The notes under the pieces were generated by a model. The model searched no databases and was not told the origin of the DNA. It saw nothing but the letters and a program-made list of their open reading frames with translations. From Nymphaea colorata (Eukaryota; Streptophyta; Magnoliopsida; Nymphaeales; Nymphaeaceae), in assembly GCF_008831285.2 (NCBI RefSeq), contig NC_045149.1, positions 17,251,035-17,315,034 of the forward strand: a stretch of DNA of 64,000 nt, given 5' to 3'. Positions 13,301 through 26,440 of this stretch are shown in pieces (position 1 is the stretch's first letter; each line of letters opens with the position of its first letter). The position numbers and the translations under genes are program-made.

Positions 13301-16058
13301 TCATGATGCTTCTTATTTCCTTTATTGATTTCAATAATATTTTGGAAGCTTATCAAGCTCACAACTTTGTGAAAGTCTTCCTGAAGGGGAGGAAAAGTGA
13401 TTTAGAAATGTGAAATGTGTACAAATATGTATTGCATTTTAGCAATATCAAAAATTGTGTTTCTTTGATAAAAAACATCACATTATGCTTTCATTGTGAA
13501 GCCAAAAGAGGGCAATATGTTGGTATTTGCAAGACATCCTTATAATATGATTTTAATTTGTAAATATTGAAGCTGACTACTAACTGAGCTTGCTTCAACA
13601 CTATCATGCCCTGTTTCATTAGGTTGTACACCATGTGATAGTGGTGTCCTCTTTCTGCTCTTCTGGAGTGAGGAGCTCCCTGCGGCATGTACATTGTCCG
13701 AGATGGTAATAAGCTTCCAACAACTGGGGAGTCCCCCTATAACTCTTGATGTTGCAGAACCTCCTCATTAGACTTGTGCGATCTGAATGGAGGAACCTCA
13801 CTTTGAAGAAATGTGGACTGGAGTTCAAGGTTCTGATATGAAAGGAGATGGTATTCTAGGATTCTTCTGTATTCAGTGCTTTGACTTTGTCAAATTGAGA
13901 TATGACTTGTTGTTGTTGCAATCTCCTTCGGAACAGTAATCTAATCACAACCACTGACATGCAAACTAATGATATACATTCAGTGCAAAAAAATATGGGC
14001 TGCACTGCTAAACAACACATAAAATAAGTGCATAATGTCATAGGTTGTTGCAACATAGTGAATGTAAAACCCTATTTGCCGCTACAAAGTATGTGCTGAT
14101 TTTTTTAGGCTCCTCATATGCATCGCAGTCAGTTGTAAGTACTGGCACACAGAGCATCTAATGCTCTTTTTCCCTTGTGATTTTTAACAAAATAGTGCTT
14201 GCATGCTTTACAAATTATATATTTTGGTAAATAAAGCTCTTAAGCTGTTAAAACTTTCTTTTCTTCGACAAGACTACTAAGGTGCCATGAACCCACTTCC
14301 TTGTAGGTCATCCATATCATACAGAGGGATTGACATGCTTGAAGATTAGCTCAGACTCCGCTGTTGCAGTAACTGGTTCAAAGGATGGGTCTGTTCATTT
14401 GGTTAATATTGTTACTGGCAAGGTTTGTTTCCCTGTGGAACTCTTGTGAAAGCATGCATCAATCTCATCCCATAATTTCTTGTCTATGCACCAAGTATTT
14501 CAATATGTGGACTTCAGGTTGTATGACATGTCTGAAACAAGTGTTTTTCAAATCAAATCTGTAGCTTTAATAGGTAACCAACTTATCTTATTTTCTTGGA
14601 ACAGGTCATCAGTTCTCTTGTTTCTCACACGGGTTCTATCGAATGCATTGGACTTTCACAGGGGTACGTTTTGATGTATTTAGCTTTTCTCGAATCTGCA
14701 TGAATTTTTTTCCCGTTAGTCAAGAGTATTTTATTCTCAGTGTCCTTGATCGGGACAATCTTGGACATTACATTGAGTTAGTATATAACTGGACCTTATT
14801 CTATTATGTTCATGTGTAGGTTTTAGACAGATGTGTTCCCTTGAAAGAAGACATTCTCCGATGTGTAGATAGATAGATATTGTGCTGCAACGGAATAACT
14901 TTCAACTGAAACCCCTATTTTATTATGTCAAATATGTAGGTTTAGGAAGATATGGTCCCTTTCAGTGAATAAATTGTGTGAAGTTAAGCCATTACACTAT
15001 CGGCTTCCTGGCTGTATTTCTTCATTACATATTGTAAGCATGGCCATCAATGTCACCAATATTTTGAAATTATCAAGATATCATCATAATGCTGGGCAAC
15101 AATGTCAGCAAAATTGTTTTATTTTTTGTTGGCTTTATGTTTTAGAAACCTTTCCTACATGCTTCTTTATAGTTTTACAAGAAAAACATTAGAAAATTTA
15201 CTATTTCATGACTTGCATTCATTGCAGATTATTTTCAGTCTTAGAACTTTGATATTTTCCTAAGTTTTTCCCAAGAAAAGTCCACCTCTTGAAGAGAAAA
15301 AAAATTATGAGTAATCTTCTTATTGAATGAGAAGATCGGCAACCATGGTTGAAAGAGAATATAGTGAACTTGCTTAGATCTTTCGAAGTAAACATGCATC
15401 CTTGTGCATTTTTTGCTATTTCTCTTTTCTGAGTGTAGATAATTTTGGCAAGGGCTAGCGTCTGCATAAAATCTATTTTGAGCCAATTGTTTATTTGCTT
15501 CAAACATTTGAAGCAAAATGATACTTGGAATGCTCCAGGCTGTGGAGGTACTTCCATTGGAGAAGTGCAAGCATGTCGTTCATTAAATTTCTCTGAGGGA
15601 TGATAAATAGTGCCCATGTTATTTATGGTTTTTTGAGTTTCCTTGCAATCATGCTTCCTTCTTGTAGTTTCCGCTGGGCGGCATCTGGAAGCATGGACCA
15701 AAAGCTTATTATTTGGGATATGCAACATTCGTTGGCACGTTGTACCTGTGATCATGAGGTATTTCACAATTATGTCAAAGCTCTTGGGCATCGCACAGTT
15801 TTCACTTAATATTATCTGTCTTGGCAGGAGGGAGTGACTTGCCTGTTGTGGCTAGGGTCATCATCCCAGTACGTTGCTACTGGCTGTGTAGATGGGAAAG
15901 TTAGGGTTTGGGACAGCCTATCTGGGAATTGCTTGAGAACCTTTTCTGGGCATTCTGATTCAATCCAGTCTTTGGGAGTCTCAGCCGATGGGCAATATCT
16001 TGTCTCAGTTTCACTGGATACAACTGCCAGAGTTTTTGAAATTGCTGAGTTTTGTTAA
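7319..16058 (+). CDS. AAMP-type WD40 repeat protein
   Basis: Homologue of angio-associated migratory cell protein, a WD40 scaffold whose yeast relative Sqt1 is a ribosomal-protein chaperone. Exons: 7319-7406, 7506-7559, 9330-9371, 10970-11086, 11740-11885, 11981-12128, 12789-12872, 14307-14422, 14605-14663, 15668-15758, 15828-16058. All phases match, giving 391 residues, close to the family's usual size. An acidic N-terminus (about residues 1-55, EEDGDVFINEDD) precedes eight WD repeats, seen as VFVGHS, LAGHKD, LSGPGG, FTGHGD, VRGHPY, LVSHTG, CDHEEG and FSGHSD blades with WD-like ends (FVWKI, QIWD, WMWN, RIWN, HLVN, IIWD, RVWD, RVFE). The ATG context GAGATGAAC fits the acidic start; an upstream non-coding exon is likely. 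The plant role of the family is poorly defined; a cytosolic/nucleolar ribosome-assembly role is inferred from Sqt1. Confidence 0.93.
8500..8870. repeat. CA-rich, G-poor tract in AAMP-like intron 2
   Basis: About 370 bp of strand-biased CA-rich DNA with imperfect internal repeats, for example two forms of CACATRGTTAAGTAA about 60 bp apart. It ends in A10 followed by a GAGAGA run. No coding frame; origin unknown. Confidence 0.5.
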
Positions 16059-18547
16059 AGGAATGCATGGTAACTTAGTGCTTGTATGGTTCAGGCGAAA
16101 TTGTGTCGTTCTCCTGTATGATTGTCTATTCAGTAAATTTCTGGTGATCTCTCTTAAGCAATTAATTTAATCAAATAGTTTACAATTGTCAAGCTCCTCT
16201 TATTCTCCTTCTTGCTTCATCCTGTATTGGTGAAATATGGATAATGTGCGACTGTTCATGAGGAAAACTAGTGCTAATGATGAACGCATTGGTACATGGG
16301 AAGAGATGACAGGACCTTCATTCGAGTATGGTGATGTCGGACAGTTACATTCGTTCGGCTTATGTTTCAGTCACTTGCGTACGTTGTGATGCAATTGGCG
16401 TCTTCGGATTCGGAAGGACCTGGTGATTTCTGATACTTGTTTATATTAATGTTAGAAATATGAAAAATATGTCCTGCAGGAGGAGAATCATACTTGGAGC
16501 TACATCTGCTACTGGTGTAGTAATACGATTATTTTGGGGAAAAAAAAAGAAAAAGAAAAATGGTGGTAAGTTTTTTTTTTAAATTAAAAATCACAAAACA
16601 TAAAAAAAAATTAAGTGAGAAACTAATAATACAAACGTCAAAAACTAACCAAGTAAGCAACAAATAAAAATTAAAAGATAAAAACAAGTGTTTGGTATTG
16701 AAAAACATGAAAAATGTTTAATAGGGTAAAAAGTGAAAAAATGTATTTTTTTGCATTTTTTTCGTTCTGCCATTTTTTCCAAAAAGTTGGTATTTTTTTA
16801 AGTTTTAAATGGTTGACTCATTTATCCTGTTTTATACGTTTTTGTTAAAAAAAACAGTGTTTTTCCGGTGCACCAAACCTTCTGGGAGCACCAAGATCCG
16901 CCCTTCACGACCATCTCTGAGCCAGGCGTTCTCTCGCGTTGATTTTTCGGAGGGACTTACTTGGTCCCTGTTTGGATAACGTTTCCAAGATTTTGGCTTA
17001 TGATTCCTGATAGGATAAAATCTCTCCACGTCGGGGAGGGTCCCATGTCCCTGATAAAGGTTAGGTATATATATTGATCGGTGGAAGTTATAGGGTCGGC
17101 AGATTTTTTTGAGATGGTGGAGACTTCCTTTCGGTAAAACGGCTGGTTTTATGCGACCCTGTGGACCCAACCCTTGCACATTCAGCGTGGGACGGTGGTG
17201 GACTACAGCTGAAAACTTTTTTTTTTTAATGTTAAAAGTAGAAATAGAAAAATGGCCGTATGCCCTTTCAATTGATAAGGAGATGCCAAAAGCTCCATTA
17301 CCACAATATCGGAGGCCTTTAGGCGCCGACATCGATTAAACATCAACATAAGCATATCCTCTTCCTCTCTCTTTCTTCAAATAATAGGTCGAGTTGATAA
17401 AAGGCCATCGACGACATGCAACCTGAAGCATAGCATGACCGCACCTTAAAGCATCGAAAGCAGAACATGTACCTTAAAAAATTGCTACCGGGTGGTGGGA
17501 AACCCCGTTTACCCATAAATGTTGGGTGGCATAATCGGATGGGGCGGATGGCATGCAATGGGCATGTCCTCTACTCCTAGGTGTCTTGTTATATACTGAT
17601 GACATTGAGGAATGTTGGTATTGGGTTGAGAAGTATGAAATATAATTTACGGGACTGGTTGTTCCCCTCCCGCAACCCCTATTCAGAGCAATCAAATGGG
17701 TCAGTGCAGTTTGGATAAATGTTCAGAGATTTGCTTGGATCTGAATTCATATTTTTGCATCTCTTTTTAATATGATGAACCAGATTTAGATTTGTAGATT
17801 CAAGTTGAATGTTTATTTGATTGCTAAAGGTGACAACAAAACCCTTGAATCTGGCGTTCCATTTCCGGATCTTTTACCTTCATATTTGTGTTCCGGATGT
17901 GATGATACTGTATCAAAGCAAAACAACAATACGGGCCTTTGGGAAAATTTGCCCAGGAAAGCGTTTCGTATGCTTGTCGAGATTTTGAAAACGGCATTGG
18001 CCGTTCCGTATTCCTTTGGAAAAGCTTTCCCCATTTCAGCACTTTTCCTACTGCGACCAAACAGCCTCTAAAATGAAATGAGAAGTATGCCTACTGTTAT
18101 GATGGTAACCAGCACCTTTTTAGTTTTGTACAGGGCTGCTGAGGGAGGACCGAATGCAATCTAAACGACAAATAATCAGATCAGGAAAGTCAAGAACCAT
18201 ATAGATGTGGGATCGCCATCGATCAAAGCTTACAATTCAAACATATTGATTTATTTTATGCAAATAGATACAGTTTTATAATTGTCCAAAGAAAAAATAG
18301 ACTGGACTGTGTGTGTGTATACATGAATATATAATTTGGTAGGTGTTGGATACTTGGATGGTAGATGGATAAGTATAATCTCAACTTTGATCTTTTACAG
18401 ATTGGTATTGAAAGAAAACTAGGAAAAAAGGTGACATGGTATTTTCATGATTTAGTATTAGTTCATAACTTACACCAGTTTATACTTTTACTTTTTTCTT
18501 CTTATTTTCCTCTGACTGCCGATGTGTAAAAGATCAATAGCAGAAGT

Positions 18548-18592
<45 letters not shown>

Positions 18593-18811
18593 TAATAATA
18601 AGAAGAAAAAACGAATAGCTCCCTTAGCATCAACATTTTGATACTAGAAAAATGCACATTTTTCATTAAAAACAACTTGAATATGTTTTATATCAAAATA
18701 GTTTGTATAAATATATTAGGATGTTTATATTTATTTTAAAATGTTTTTTTAACAAAAAATTAAAGGGTCTGGTTTTTGTCTCTGACCTAACCATTTGGTT
18801 TCTATCAATTT

Positions 18812-18814
<3 letters not shown>

Positions 18815-18897
<83 letters not shown>
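18815..18897. repeat. (TA)n microsatellite, about 82 bp
   Basis: Uninterrupted TA dinucleotide run of about 41 units, followed directly by (AG)n. A shorter TA run lies at 18557-18586. Confidence 0.97.
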
Positions 18898-18898
<1 letters not shown>

Positions 18899-19046
18899 AG
18901 AGAGAGAGAGAGTCATAAATGTATAGAGGGTGGATCTTGGACCACCCTAGATCTCTCTCTCTTTATATATATATATATATATATAAGAGAGAGAGAAAGA
19001 GTCATAAATGTACAGAGAGTGTGGATCTTGGACCACCCTAGATCTG
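18897..19046. repeat. Tandemly duplicated segment with hairpin
   Basis: The stretch (AG)n-GTCATAAATGTA-hairpin-CTAGATCT occurs at about 18897-18958 and again at about 18983-19044, separated by CT and TA microsatellite. The core GGATCTTGGACCACCC can pair GGTGG with CCACC over a short loop. In the first copy the outer AG and CT runs extend the inverted repeat. Confidence 0.75.
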
Positions 19047-19309
19047 CATCTGCATCTTTGACAAGGGAATATGCTAGGCCAAGTAAGCAACCCTATAAAA
19101 AACAAACAAGAAAAGGAATCCTATCTTCACAAGTCGCATCTAAGTGAGGTTCATCTTCAATATTCCGTATCATCATCATCCCTCGTGTCGTGTGAGCACC
19201 AAAATCAACGGCAAATCTTCGTCTCCATTCAACCCAAGTGGCTCGAGCGGCCTATCTTCCAATTTCTATGGTCACTGGTGCTTTCCAGATTCTCCGCTGC
19301 TATCCAGTG

Positions 19310-19503
19310 TAGTTGGGGTGGAAGTAGGTGTGAGTTTCATGTGGGCAATTGTCCACACAGATCCAACAAACTTTTCATTTTTAAGTTGATATTTTTGAAC
19401 AATTTGTTTTTTCATATATATATATATATATATTGGTACTTCTTAAAATTTTAAAATTTTATATCTAGCGCCCCTTAACCATCATTTTTCGGCTCCGCCC
19501 CTG
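19310..19503. mobile_element. hAT-like miniature element, partial copy
   Basis: Carries the family's internal palindrome-like word GTGGGCAATTGTCCACAC and the terminal inverted-repeat end GGCTCCGCCCCTG at 19491-19503. I could not match a target duplication on the left, so the 5' end is placed approximately. Confidence 0.55.
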
Positions 19504-21194
19504 CCTCCACTGTTCAGGGCTCTCCTAAAGATCTTCATGAGAAGATATTTTTCTCTCTTTGAATCTGGACAACCTCAAGGCCTGGGGCCGCCGCTGCCAT
19601 GAAAAGGGGAGCAAGCCAACAAGAAGGGGACCATGATGATATAAAAGTGGTAAACACCAAGTAGCAACAAGGCAACTAAAAAATAATGTAATTAAACAAT
19701 GTAGATGTCGTGTTGTTATTCTCTTTCATTCACAAGATTCATGTGATCTTTCATGACGTTAACTTTGATGACCAACTGCCACAAGGATTCGCATTTTATC
19801 ATGGCAACTGAAAAGAGATCCATGGAAAGAAATTAATTTTCCAAGTAATGTTATAGGATGAGCACCGACCACCGAAGTCTATGAAAATTTGGTAAAGGCC
19901 TGACCACTAACCAGACATACTAAAAAGTATTGTTAAAGAGTTTTCTATTCAATTTAATCTTATGGATATGATCTTAAGAGTGACTTGAAGAGAAATATGG
20001 GATAAATCATGGTTTTTTAGTAGTAATAAATGAATAGTTGTTATAGCGTAAAAAAATCGAATCTTCTTACAAAAAAAAATAACTTGAACTAGAACATGAT
20101 TTACATTGAATTACAGTTTACGAACATGTTAAGATGTTGGCATTTTCATTATAATATTATTTTAATACAAAATTAAGAGATCTCCCTTTTTTAACTTACT
20201 TCAACATGACAAACTTGATATTTGCTTTTGTTTTTCCTTCATAGTTAGTCTCGGGTTTGTGAAAATGTTGAGGGCTACGTTTTTTTCAAAAGATTGCTTT
20301 ATGGGCGTAAAAACTTTCACACGTTTCTTTCATGCTCGCAGAGGAGAACTCCTCTGTAGTGCTGACATTTGAAAAAAGGGCAAAAGGTTGAAAGGGCCTT
20401 TTACAACAATGCACGAATCATGTTTTTCATATTGACACTTTTATTGATGTTTTGAAGAATGATAGTAGAGTTGTTGTACACTTTTATAGTTAGCTTCGGG
20501 TTTATGGAGACCAGATGTGTCAGTATGTGGAAAGAGATGGGAGGGATGATAGTGGTTAATGTCTTCATAACCTTTTCTAATATTGTTTCTGCTTTAGTCT
20601 TTTGCCTTTTTTCAGGAGTTGAAACGCTGGTGGGATTTTTTTGGCCTTCTGGTGACGGTTTTTGGGGCAGCTGGGTTACGCTTGCCTCGGTTTTTGGTCT
20701 TTTCTCCTCATGTGGCTAATACTCAGTTTTGTGTAAATTTTTCTTTCGTCTTGTACATATCTTAATTTTTTTATAATAAAAGGATGAGAGGATGAGAGTC
20801 TACCTCCCAGCAGCGTTTATTGGTACTTGTTTTGTCCTTGCATTTTTCACTTTTATTGTTTTTTCACTTGTTTTTTTTCTTCAAAATTACTTTTTTAGGT
20901 GAGAATAAGAAATATTACTCATGTGGCTTACAGGACAGCCGAAGTTTTCATCTAACCCGTTATCTGTATTAGAGTCTGCTTTCACTACCTCAGAGTGTCA
21001 ATCCTATTACACTTTCTCCCTTTTATAACACAAAAAATTGACACCCCAAGAATTCAAAATAAGAACAACATTACTCTCCAACCTCTCCCAGCCATTGTGT
21101 CAACCCCTTCAAATTTGCTTTTACTTCTCAAGTAAGGATATAAAGAGTGTTTGGATTTTTTTTTTTTTTACATTGACACAAAGATTGTCCTTGA

Positions 21195-21389
21195 CAGGGG
21201 TGGATGAGGGGGACCCGTAGAGGCCTTGGCTCCACCTTAGATTTTAAAAAAAACTCAGGAATGTGTATGTAAATTAAAAAAAAATAGTTTAAGCTATATA
21301 AAAATTTAAAATTTTTTATTTCAGCCATTGTTAAAATTTCGAAACTATAATTTGGCTTTTGCAATGAAAAATTCTTAACTCTGCCTTTG
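21195..21389. mobile_element. hAT-like miniature element (195 bp)
   Basis: Starts CAGGGGTGGATGA and ends with the diverged inverted form ACTCTGCCTTTG. It is flanked by GTCCTTGA (21187-21194) and GTCTTTGA (21390-21397), a 7/8 match to an 8-bp target duplication, the length hAT transposases make. The interior is AT-rich and non-coding, so any movement would need a transposase in trans. It shares 3' sequence (CGAAACTATAATTT, AAAAATTCTTAACTCT) with the element at 28671-29258. Confidence 0.72.
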
Positions 21390-21934
21390 GTCTTTGATTA
21401 ATGACATATTAGTAAATTAACACAAAAATCCTCAAAACCTGACCCAAGTTCCATGTCAAAGTCATTCAGTTTGGGCCTAAATAAATATGGACCAGATCCG
21501 CTGAAAGCTCCTTAATGTGTTGCAGTGACCTACTGGCCCTGGTTTAGAAGATAATGCAGGTTAGAAGTGTGCCGACATTAGAAAATAAAAGACCTACTTG
21601 GCTTCTACATCACATAGGTTTTTTCGAGTTCTTTTCTTAAGTCAAGCATTTGGAAACAAGAAGTATCTTCTCTAGTAAGACTATCGATAATTTGATGACA
21701 AAAGGTTCTTCGTATGTTCGTAGCTTCTAGATATTATTCATTGTTTAGGAACTTTGTTTAAGCAATTCAGATGCTAATTGGTTGTGTATATGGATCAGCT
21801 ATATAGAACAAAAGTCATATTTGAAATAAGCAAGATCTCACAACTATAACTGATGAGCCTATGCCTCTAATTTTGCTTTGAATGGAGATAGATACCCTGA
21901 AGAGACCGAAACCCCTCCCTCTTCTCTTGCCGTC

Positions 21935-22147
21935 AAGGTACATAGCTACTTTGGGACTTAGGTGGGAAGCGGTACACGTTTTAATTAAAGTGTCGTGTAT
22001 CCACCAAGGTACAAGACTATTTCATAACTTAGGTAGAAAGTGGTACACATTTTAATTAAAGTATAGTATATCTAGCAAAGTAGAGGGCTACTTCGAAACC
22101 TAGGTAGGAAGCAGTATACCTTTTAATTAAAGTGTCGTATATCCACT
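21935..22147. repeat. 71-bp tandem repeat, three copies
   Basis: Copies begin at 21935, 22006 and 22077. Each has AAGGTACA..., then ACTTAGGTRGGAAG, GGTACAC and TTTTAATTAAAGT before TATCCAC. They differ at roughly 15-25 percent of positions, so the array is old. Confidence 0.9.
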
Positions 22148-22652
22148 GTTTCAAGTTAAAAAAAGTAGCATTCATGATAATCGAGTGTACGGCCTAAGTC
22201 CATGGTAGTTGTGATGGGATTGAACATATGACCTTTAAAATTAAAAATTAGTTTGTCTATTCCCATGCCCAAGAGAGAAAGAATAAAAAGTGAGGGGAAT
22301 GAGCAAGAAATTATGAAAAATGCTGCTGATGGTTGTAAACAACGGCAACAATATCGTCAAGCAGCATCAATAGAATCATCACCGCCAGATAGAACAACAT
22401 GGGCATTATCATGGAATACGACTAGAACATTATGATAGATCTGGCATCCAAGATTCTAGTTGTTTATAAACAGTTATTAAGCCCCTACACGAATCAAGCT
22501 AACTACCGTACATCCTAACAGTACGTTTTCTACGTACTAGTAAGAATATGCTGTATCCCATAAATTTTATTCCAGATATTCTCTGCCCTTTCAGTTAGAT
22601 TTGTTTCATTTAATTTGAACAATGAGAAGGACCCTATCTTCACAGCCTTAAG

Positions 22653-22753
<101 letters not shown>

Positions 22754-23324
22754 TAAATATAGTTAAGCTGGTAAGATAATTTTTCTGAAGAAAAGGGAGA
22801 AAAAGTTTTCCAACAAAAATACGGTCGATGCAGCTTGATGGTCAAATCACTTGTCTTGGATCAATTACATGATAGTCAAGATTCCGTCTGAAGTTCTTGT
22901 CAGTGGATTAAAATAATCAAATCAAGGACAGTGGTACCGTAACTGAGGCCGGAAATTAAAAAAAAAGAAAAAAAAAAAGGAGGGAGAGAAAGAAATTCAG
23001 GTCCAGTGGGTGACTGAGAGAACACCAACGAACGAGGTTAGGTCAAACATGGCAGCCTAAGGAATTGAGGAAGTGGGAGAGTGCTTTCCTTTGCGGCTGA
23101 GACAAGCACTCTGGGAAGTGCTTTCCCCTGTAGTGGGAAACGAGCACTAAAAGGAGAGGGGGAGGGAGATTTCTCTGCACTGCAACTCTTTGGCTTTCTC
23201 TTTTTCTTGCTTTCTGCTAGAGGGAAAAAGAGAGAGAGAGAGAGAGAGAGACGACGATGGTTCTACTCCCTTGGAGATATCCTGAGATTTCCCGGTGAGG
23301 AGGACGAAAAGGACGCCGACCAAC

Positions 23325-25421
23325 ATGGGAATCCAATCAGACGACGACGTGGTTCTCATCAGAAATGGCCATAAGGAAGGAGATCCCACCGTCATCACCG
23401 TCAATTGCCCGGATAAAACCGGCCTGGGCTGTGACGTTTGCCGTTTAATATTGCAGTTTGGGTTAAGCATTACTCGAGGAGGTAACTCTTCTCTTCCTTC
23501 TTCTGCGTTTTCCGTTTCTGGGTGTAGTTGTATCTACTTTTTCTCTCAGAAGAGGAATTAAGATGGTGTTCTTCAGACTTTTCGACGGACGGGAAGTGGT
23601 GTTACTTGGTTTTCTGGGTGGTTCCTCGGCCTCACAACCGGCCTATAAGGTGGAGCAGTCTGAAGAAGCGCCTCTTATCTGTTTGCCCGTCGTGTTCGTC
23701 GGCGGCTTCTTTGTATCTTCCGCAAGACGTTCCTGCGAGACCGTCTGAAGTTTACTTGTTGAAGCTCTGCTCCTTCGATCGGAGGGGACTTCTACACGGT
23801 AAGCTTCTGCCTCCCCCTTCTACTTCCTTTTTTTGGGTTTTCTTTCCTTGGTTTTATCTTCCATTCATTCTTTCCGTCAATTCATGAACAGATGTTACTG
23901 AGGCTCTTTGCGAGCTTGAGCTGACCATCAGAAAAGTGAAGGTCTCGACAACTCCTGATGGAAGCGTTATGGATCTCTTCTTTGTTACAGACACAAGGTT
24001 GGAGCCGATGTCATTATGTGATGATTTTCTCAGCTTTCTGATGTTGAGGAGTCATGATTACCTTACCTTATCTCTTCGCCATTTCAGATTTACCAGTCTC
24101 GTTTTAAACAGTTCACAGTACAAATAGCCTTAGAAAAGGCATTTTCAGTGCCTTTTCAATTTTGGCATGTTTAATGATAAAGAGGTCTTAGATCTTTTCT
24201 TATTTTTCCTTGCTTGCTAGAAATTTACCTAATTCAGATTTGATTGAGCAAAAGTTATTGGTACATTTACCTGCATGTGAGGACCATTGTGTTAGAAACT
24301 TACAGTAACTTTTCCGTTTCTTTGAAGGGAACAACTCCACACGGAAAAGAGGCGAGCTGAAACATGTGAGCGTCTACGAAGCGTCTTGGGAGGATCTATG
24401 ATCAGCTGTGAGCTTGAGTTGGTTGATCCGGAGATGGGGAATTGCCAGCAAGCTTCCTCTTCGTGTGACTTTACATCTTTGTTCACTGAACAAACAACCT
24501 ACGGAAACCAGAACTCAGACGCTAATGTCTCGGTTACAATTGACAATTCTCTTAGCCCATCTCACACTGTTGTTCAGATCCTTTGCTGTGATCACAAGGG
24601 CCTGTTGTATGACGTCATGAGAACTCTGAAGGATTACAACATACAAGTGTGCTATGGAAGATTTACTTCAAAGGACAACTCTAATTGTGAGGGGGAGTTG
24701 TTTATAGTGCAAGCAGATGGTAAGAAGATTATTGATACTGAGAAACAGAGGGCCTTGTGTTCCAGGTTACGTACAGAACTGCTTCAGCCTCTGCAAGTGA
24801 AGGTAGTGAGCCGAGGTCCTGACACAGAGCTTCTGGTTGCTAATGTCGTCGAGTTAGGCGGCAGGGGTCGGCCATTGGTATTCTATGACATCACCCTTGC
24901 CCTCAAAAACCTCAAGATCTGCATCTTCTTGGTATGTGTTCTTTCTTTTGCCTGCTTAGTGAATCTATCAATGTACGCCAATTTGGAGCGCGATTACCAA
25001 GTTTGCAGCTTAGTCTAATGGCTACTAAGTTTTCAGTTATGCATTTTATCGTGCATAATATTTGCTTGATTGTGTGCTATTTTGTGGGTTGTGCATCTAA
25101 GACTATAAAGGTGTCATTATTTTGAAAAAAACATGGAAGTTGAGTACTGTGGTACTATCATAGTGGTGCTCAAAAGAAATGAGGAGGGAAAGCAGAGTCC
25201 AACTTTTTCTTCTCATTTTAGGCATCTGATTCTCAACTAATCCTAATAATTTTTTATGATCTTCTAATCCATCATGACAGGCTGAAATCGCAAGGCATAT
25301 GATTGGCAATCGAGAATGGGAAGTCTACAGAATCCTCCTCTTAGACGATGGCCATGGCCTGTTTGGTGTGAGAAACAAGATTGAGGAGGAAGTCAGGAAA
25401 ATGTTGATGGGCAGGGACTAA
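23325..25421 (+). CDS. ACR9: ACT-domain repeat protein, ACR9/ACR10 type
   Basis: Plant ACR protein with four ACT domains, the small-ligand-binding fold also found in bacterial GlnD; ACR proteins are thought to sense amino-acid or nitrogen status. Exons: 23325-23481, 23577-23798, 23892-23997, 24328-24931, 25281-25421; 409 residues. ACT1 is about residues 21-100 (TVITVNCPDKTGLGCDVCRL, then STDGKWCYLVFWV), ACT2 about 111-162 (DRRGLLHDVTEALCELE), ACT3 about 242-295 (CCDHKGLLYDVMRTLKDYNI) and ACT4 about 329-405, ending KIEEEVRKMLMGRD. The MGIQSDDDVVLI start matches the short N-terminus of this subclass, and total length is usual for it. I cannot separate ACR9 from ACR10. A (GA)n lies in the leader at 23228-23252. 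No catalytic nucleotidyltransferase domain is present, as expected for plant ACRs. Confidence 0.93.
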
Positions 25422-26179
25422 ACATGGAAAGGATACAGAAACTTGCTGGAAGGAATAGTTTGGGAGTTCTATCTTGTGTACATAGTGGTGTAAGATAATC
25501 ATTTTACTCAACGCGAAAAAGGTGTTATATAATGTTTCTGCCTGTTCATAGTACAGTCTGTGTTCATGTTCATAGCTGACCCTGCTGTATTACAACTACC
25601 AGTCTAAGGGAACCACGATGGCAGTGATTCAGAGTTCACGGTGAGGCAAAGCCCCCGGTAAAAGAGCATATCTGCCGGTGCCATTGCTGAGGTTCCCATT
25701 GTTATTAGCTGTAATTCGCTGTGGACGAAGTCACAGGTAAGGACAGAAAGTACCACTTCTGTTTGTCTTCCTTGGTTCTGTGTTAATGTATGTTAAAGGC
25801 TGGTTGTTGGGAGTGGTCAGATTCACAGTGGCTAGATTCATCCTTTCTCTTGCACCTTGAACGGCACCGGTAGAACTTTAGAACAGTTACTGCTTCTGTC
25901 GGCAAAGTACTGTAGTTCTGATGCTTCTGAATCTTGTAAAAGTGACTTCTGAATTAAGTCAGTTTCTCAAGAAGATTTGAAAATTGAAACGTCCAGTTGG
26001 AATCGAGTTCGGTTTATTGTGAAGGAGAGCAACTAAAATATTGATTCTTTCAAAGACAATTTAAGTCGTGTCAATTTGATCAAAACTTACATGGTATGTC
26101 AAAAGTGGCCTTTTCAAGTGAAAACGGTTGTCATCGTTTATCTTTTTTTTTTTAAGATGCCGTTTTATTATATGGTAGT

Positions 26180-26440
26180 AACTTGAAAGCGGGTCATATC
26201 TTAATATGAATCTAAATTCATAATTTAAATCTGGAATTTTAAAGTCACATCCAAATCTGACTTTTAAACCAAATCCATACCATATTCCGATACATTAGTA
26301 TGCAACTTTAGAAACGTATAAACATTAGATATAAAACTAAATCCGACCTCAATCTAGATCTTAAATCCGATAGAATGTTATTTTATGAATCCAATGTCAT
26401 TTCTTAATTAGATATCATCATATCAAGTCACTTCCCATAT
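26180..26440. repeat. Dispersed ATCCGAAT-rich repeat, copy 2
   Basis: Recurring words (AATATGAATCTAAATTC, AAATCCATACC, CTTAAATCCGATAGAATG, CCAATGTCATTTCTTAATTAG) match the order seen at 3840-4120. Confidence 0.5.

Noticed and set aside
15219-15791. 190-codon open frame on the minus strand
   Set aside because: It overlaps an intron and exon of the AAMP-like gene on the other strand and shows no motif.
16832-17332. 166-codon open frame on the minus strand
   Set aside because: No recognisable domain, adjacent AT-rich DNA, no conserved-looking segment and overlapping frames on the other strand; treated as chance.
21935-22147. CRISPR-like regular spacing
   Set aside because: The 71-bp units are directly adjacent and diverged along their whole length; there are no unique spacers, and the host is a plant.
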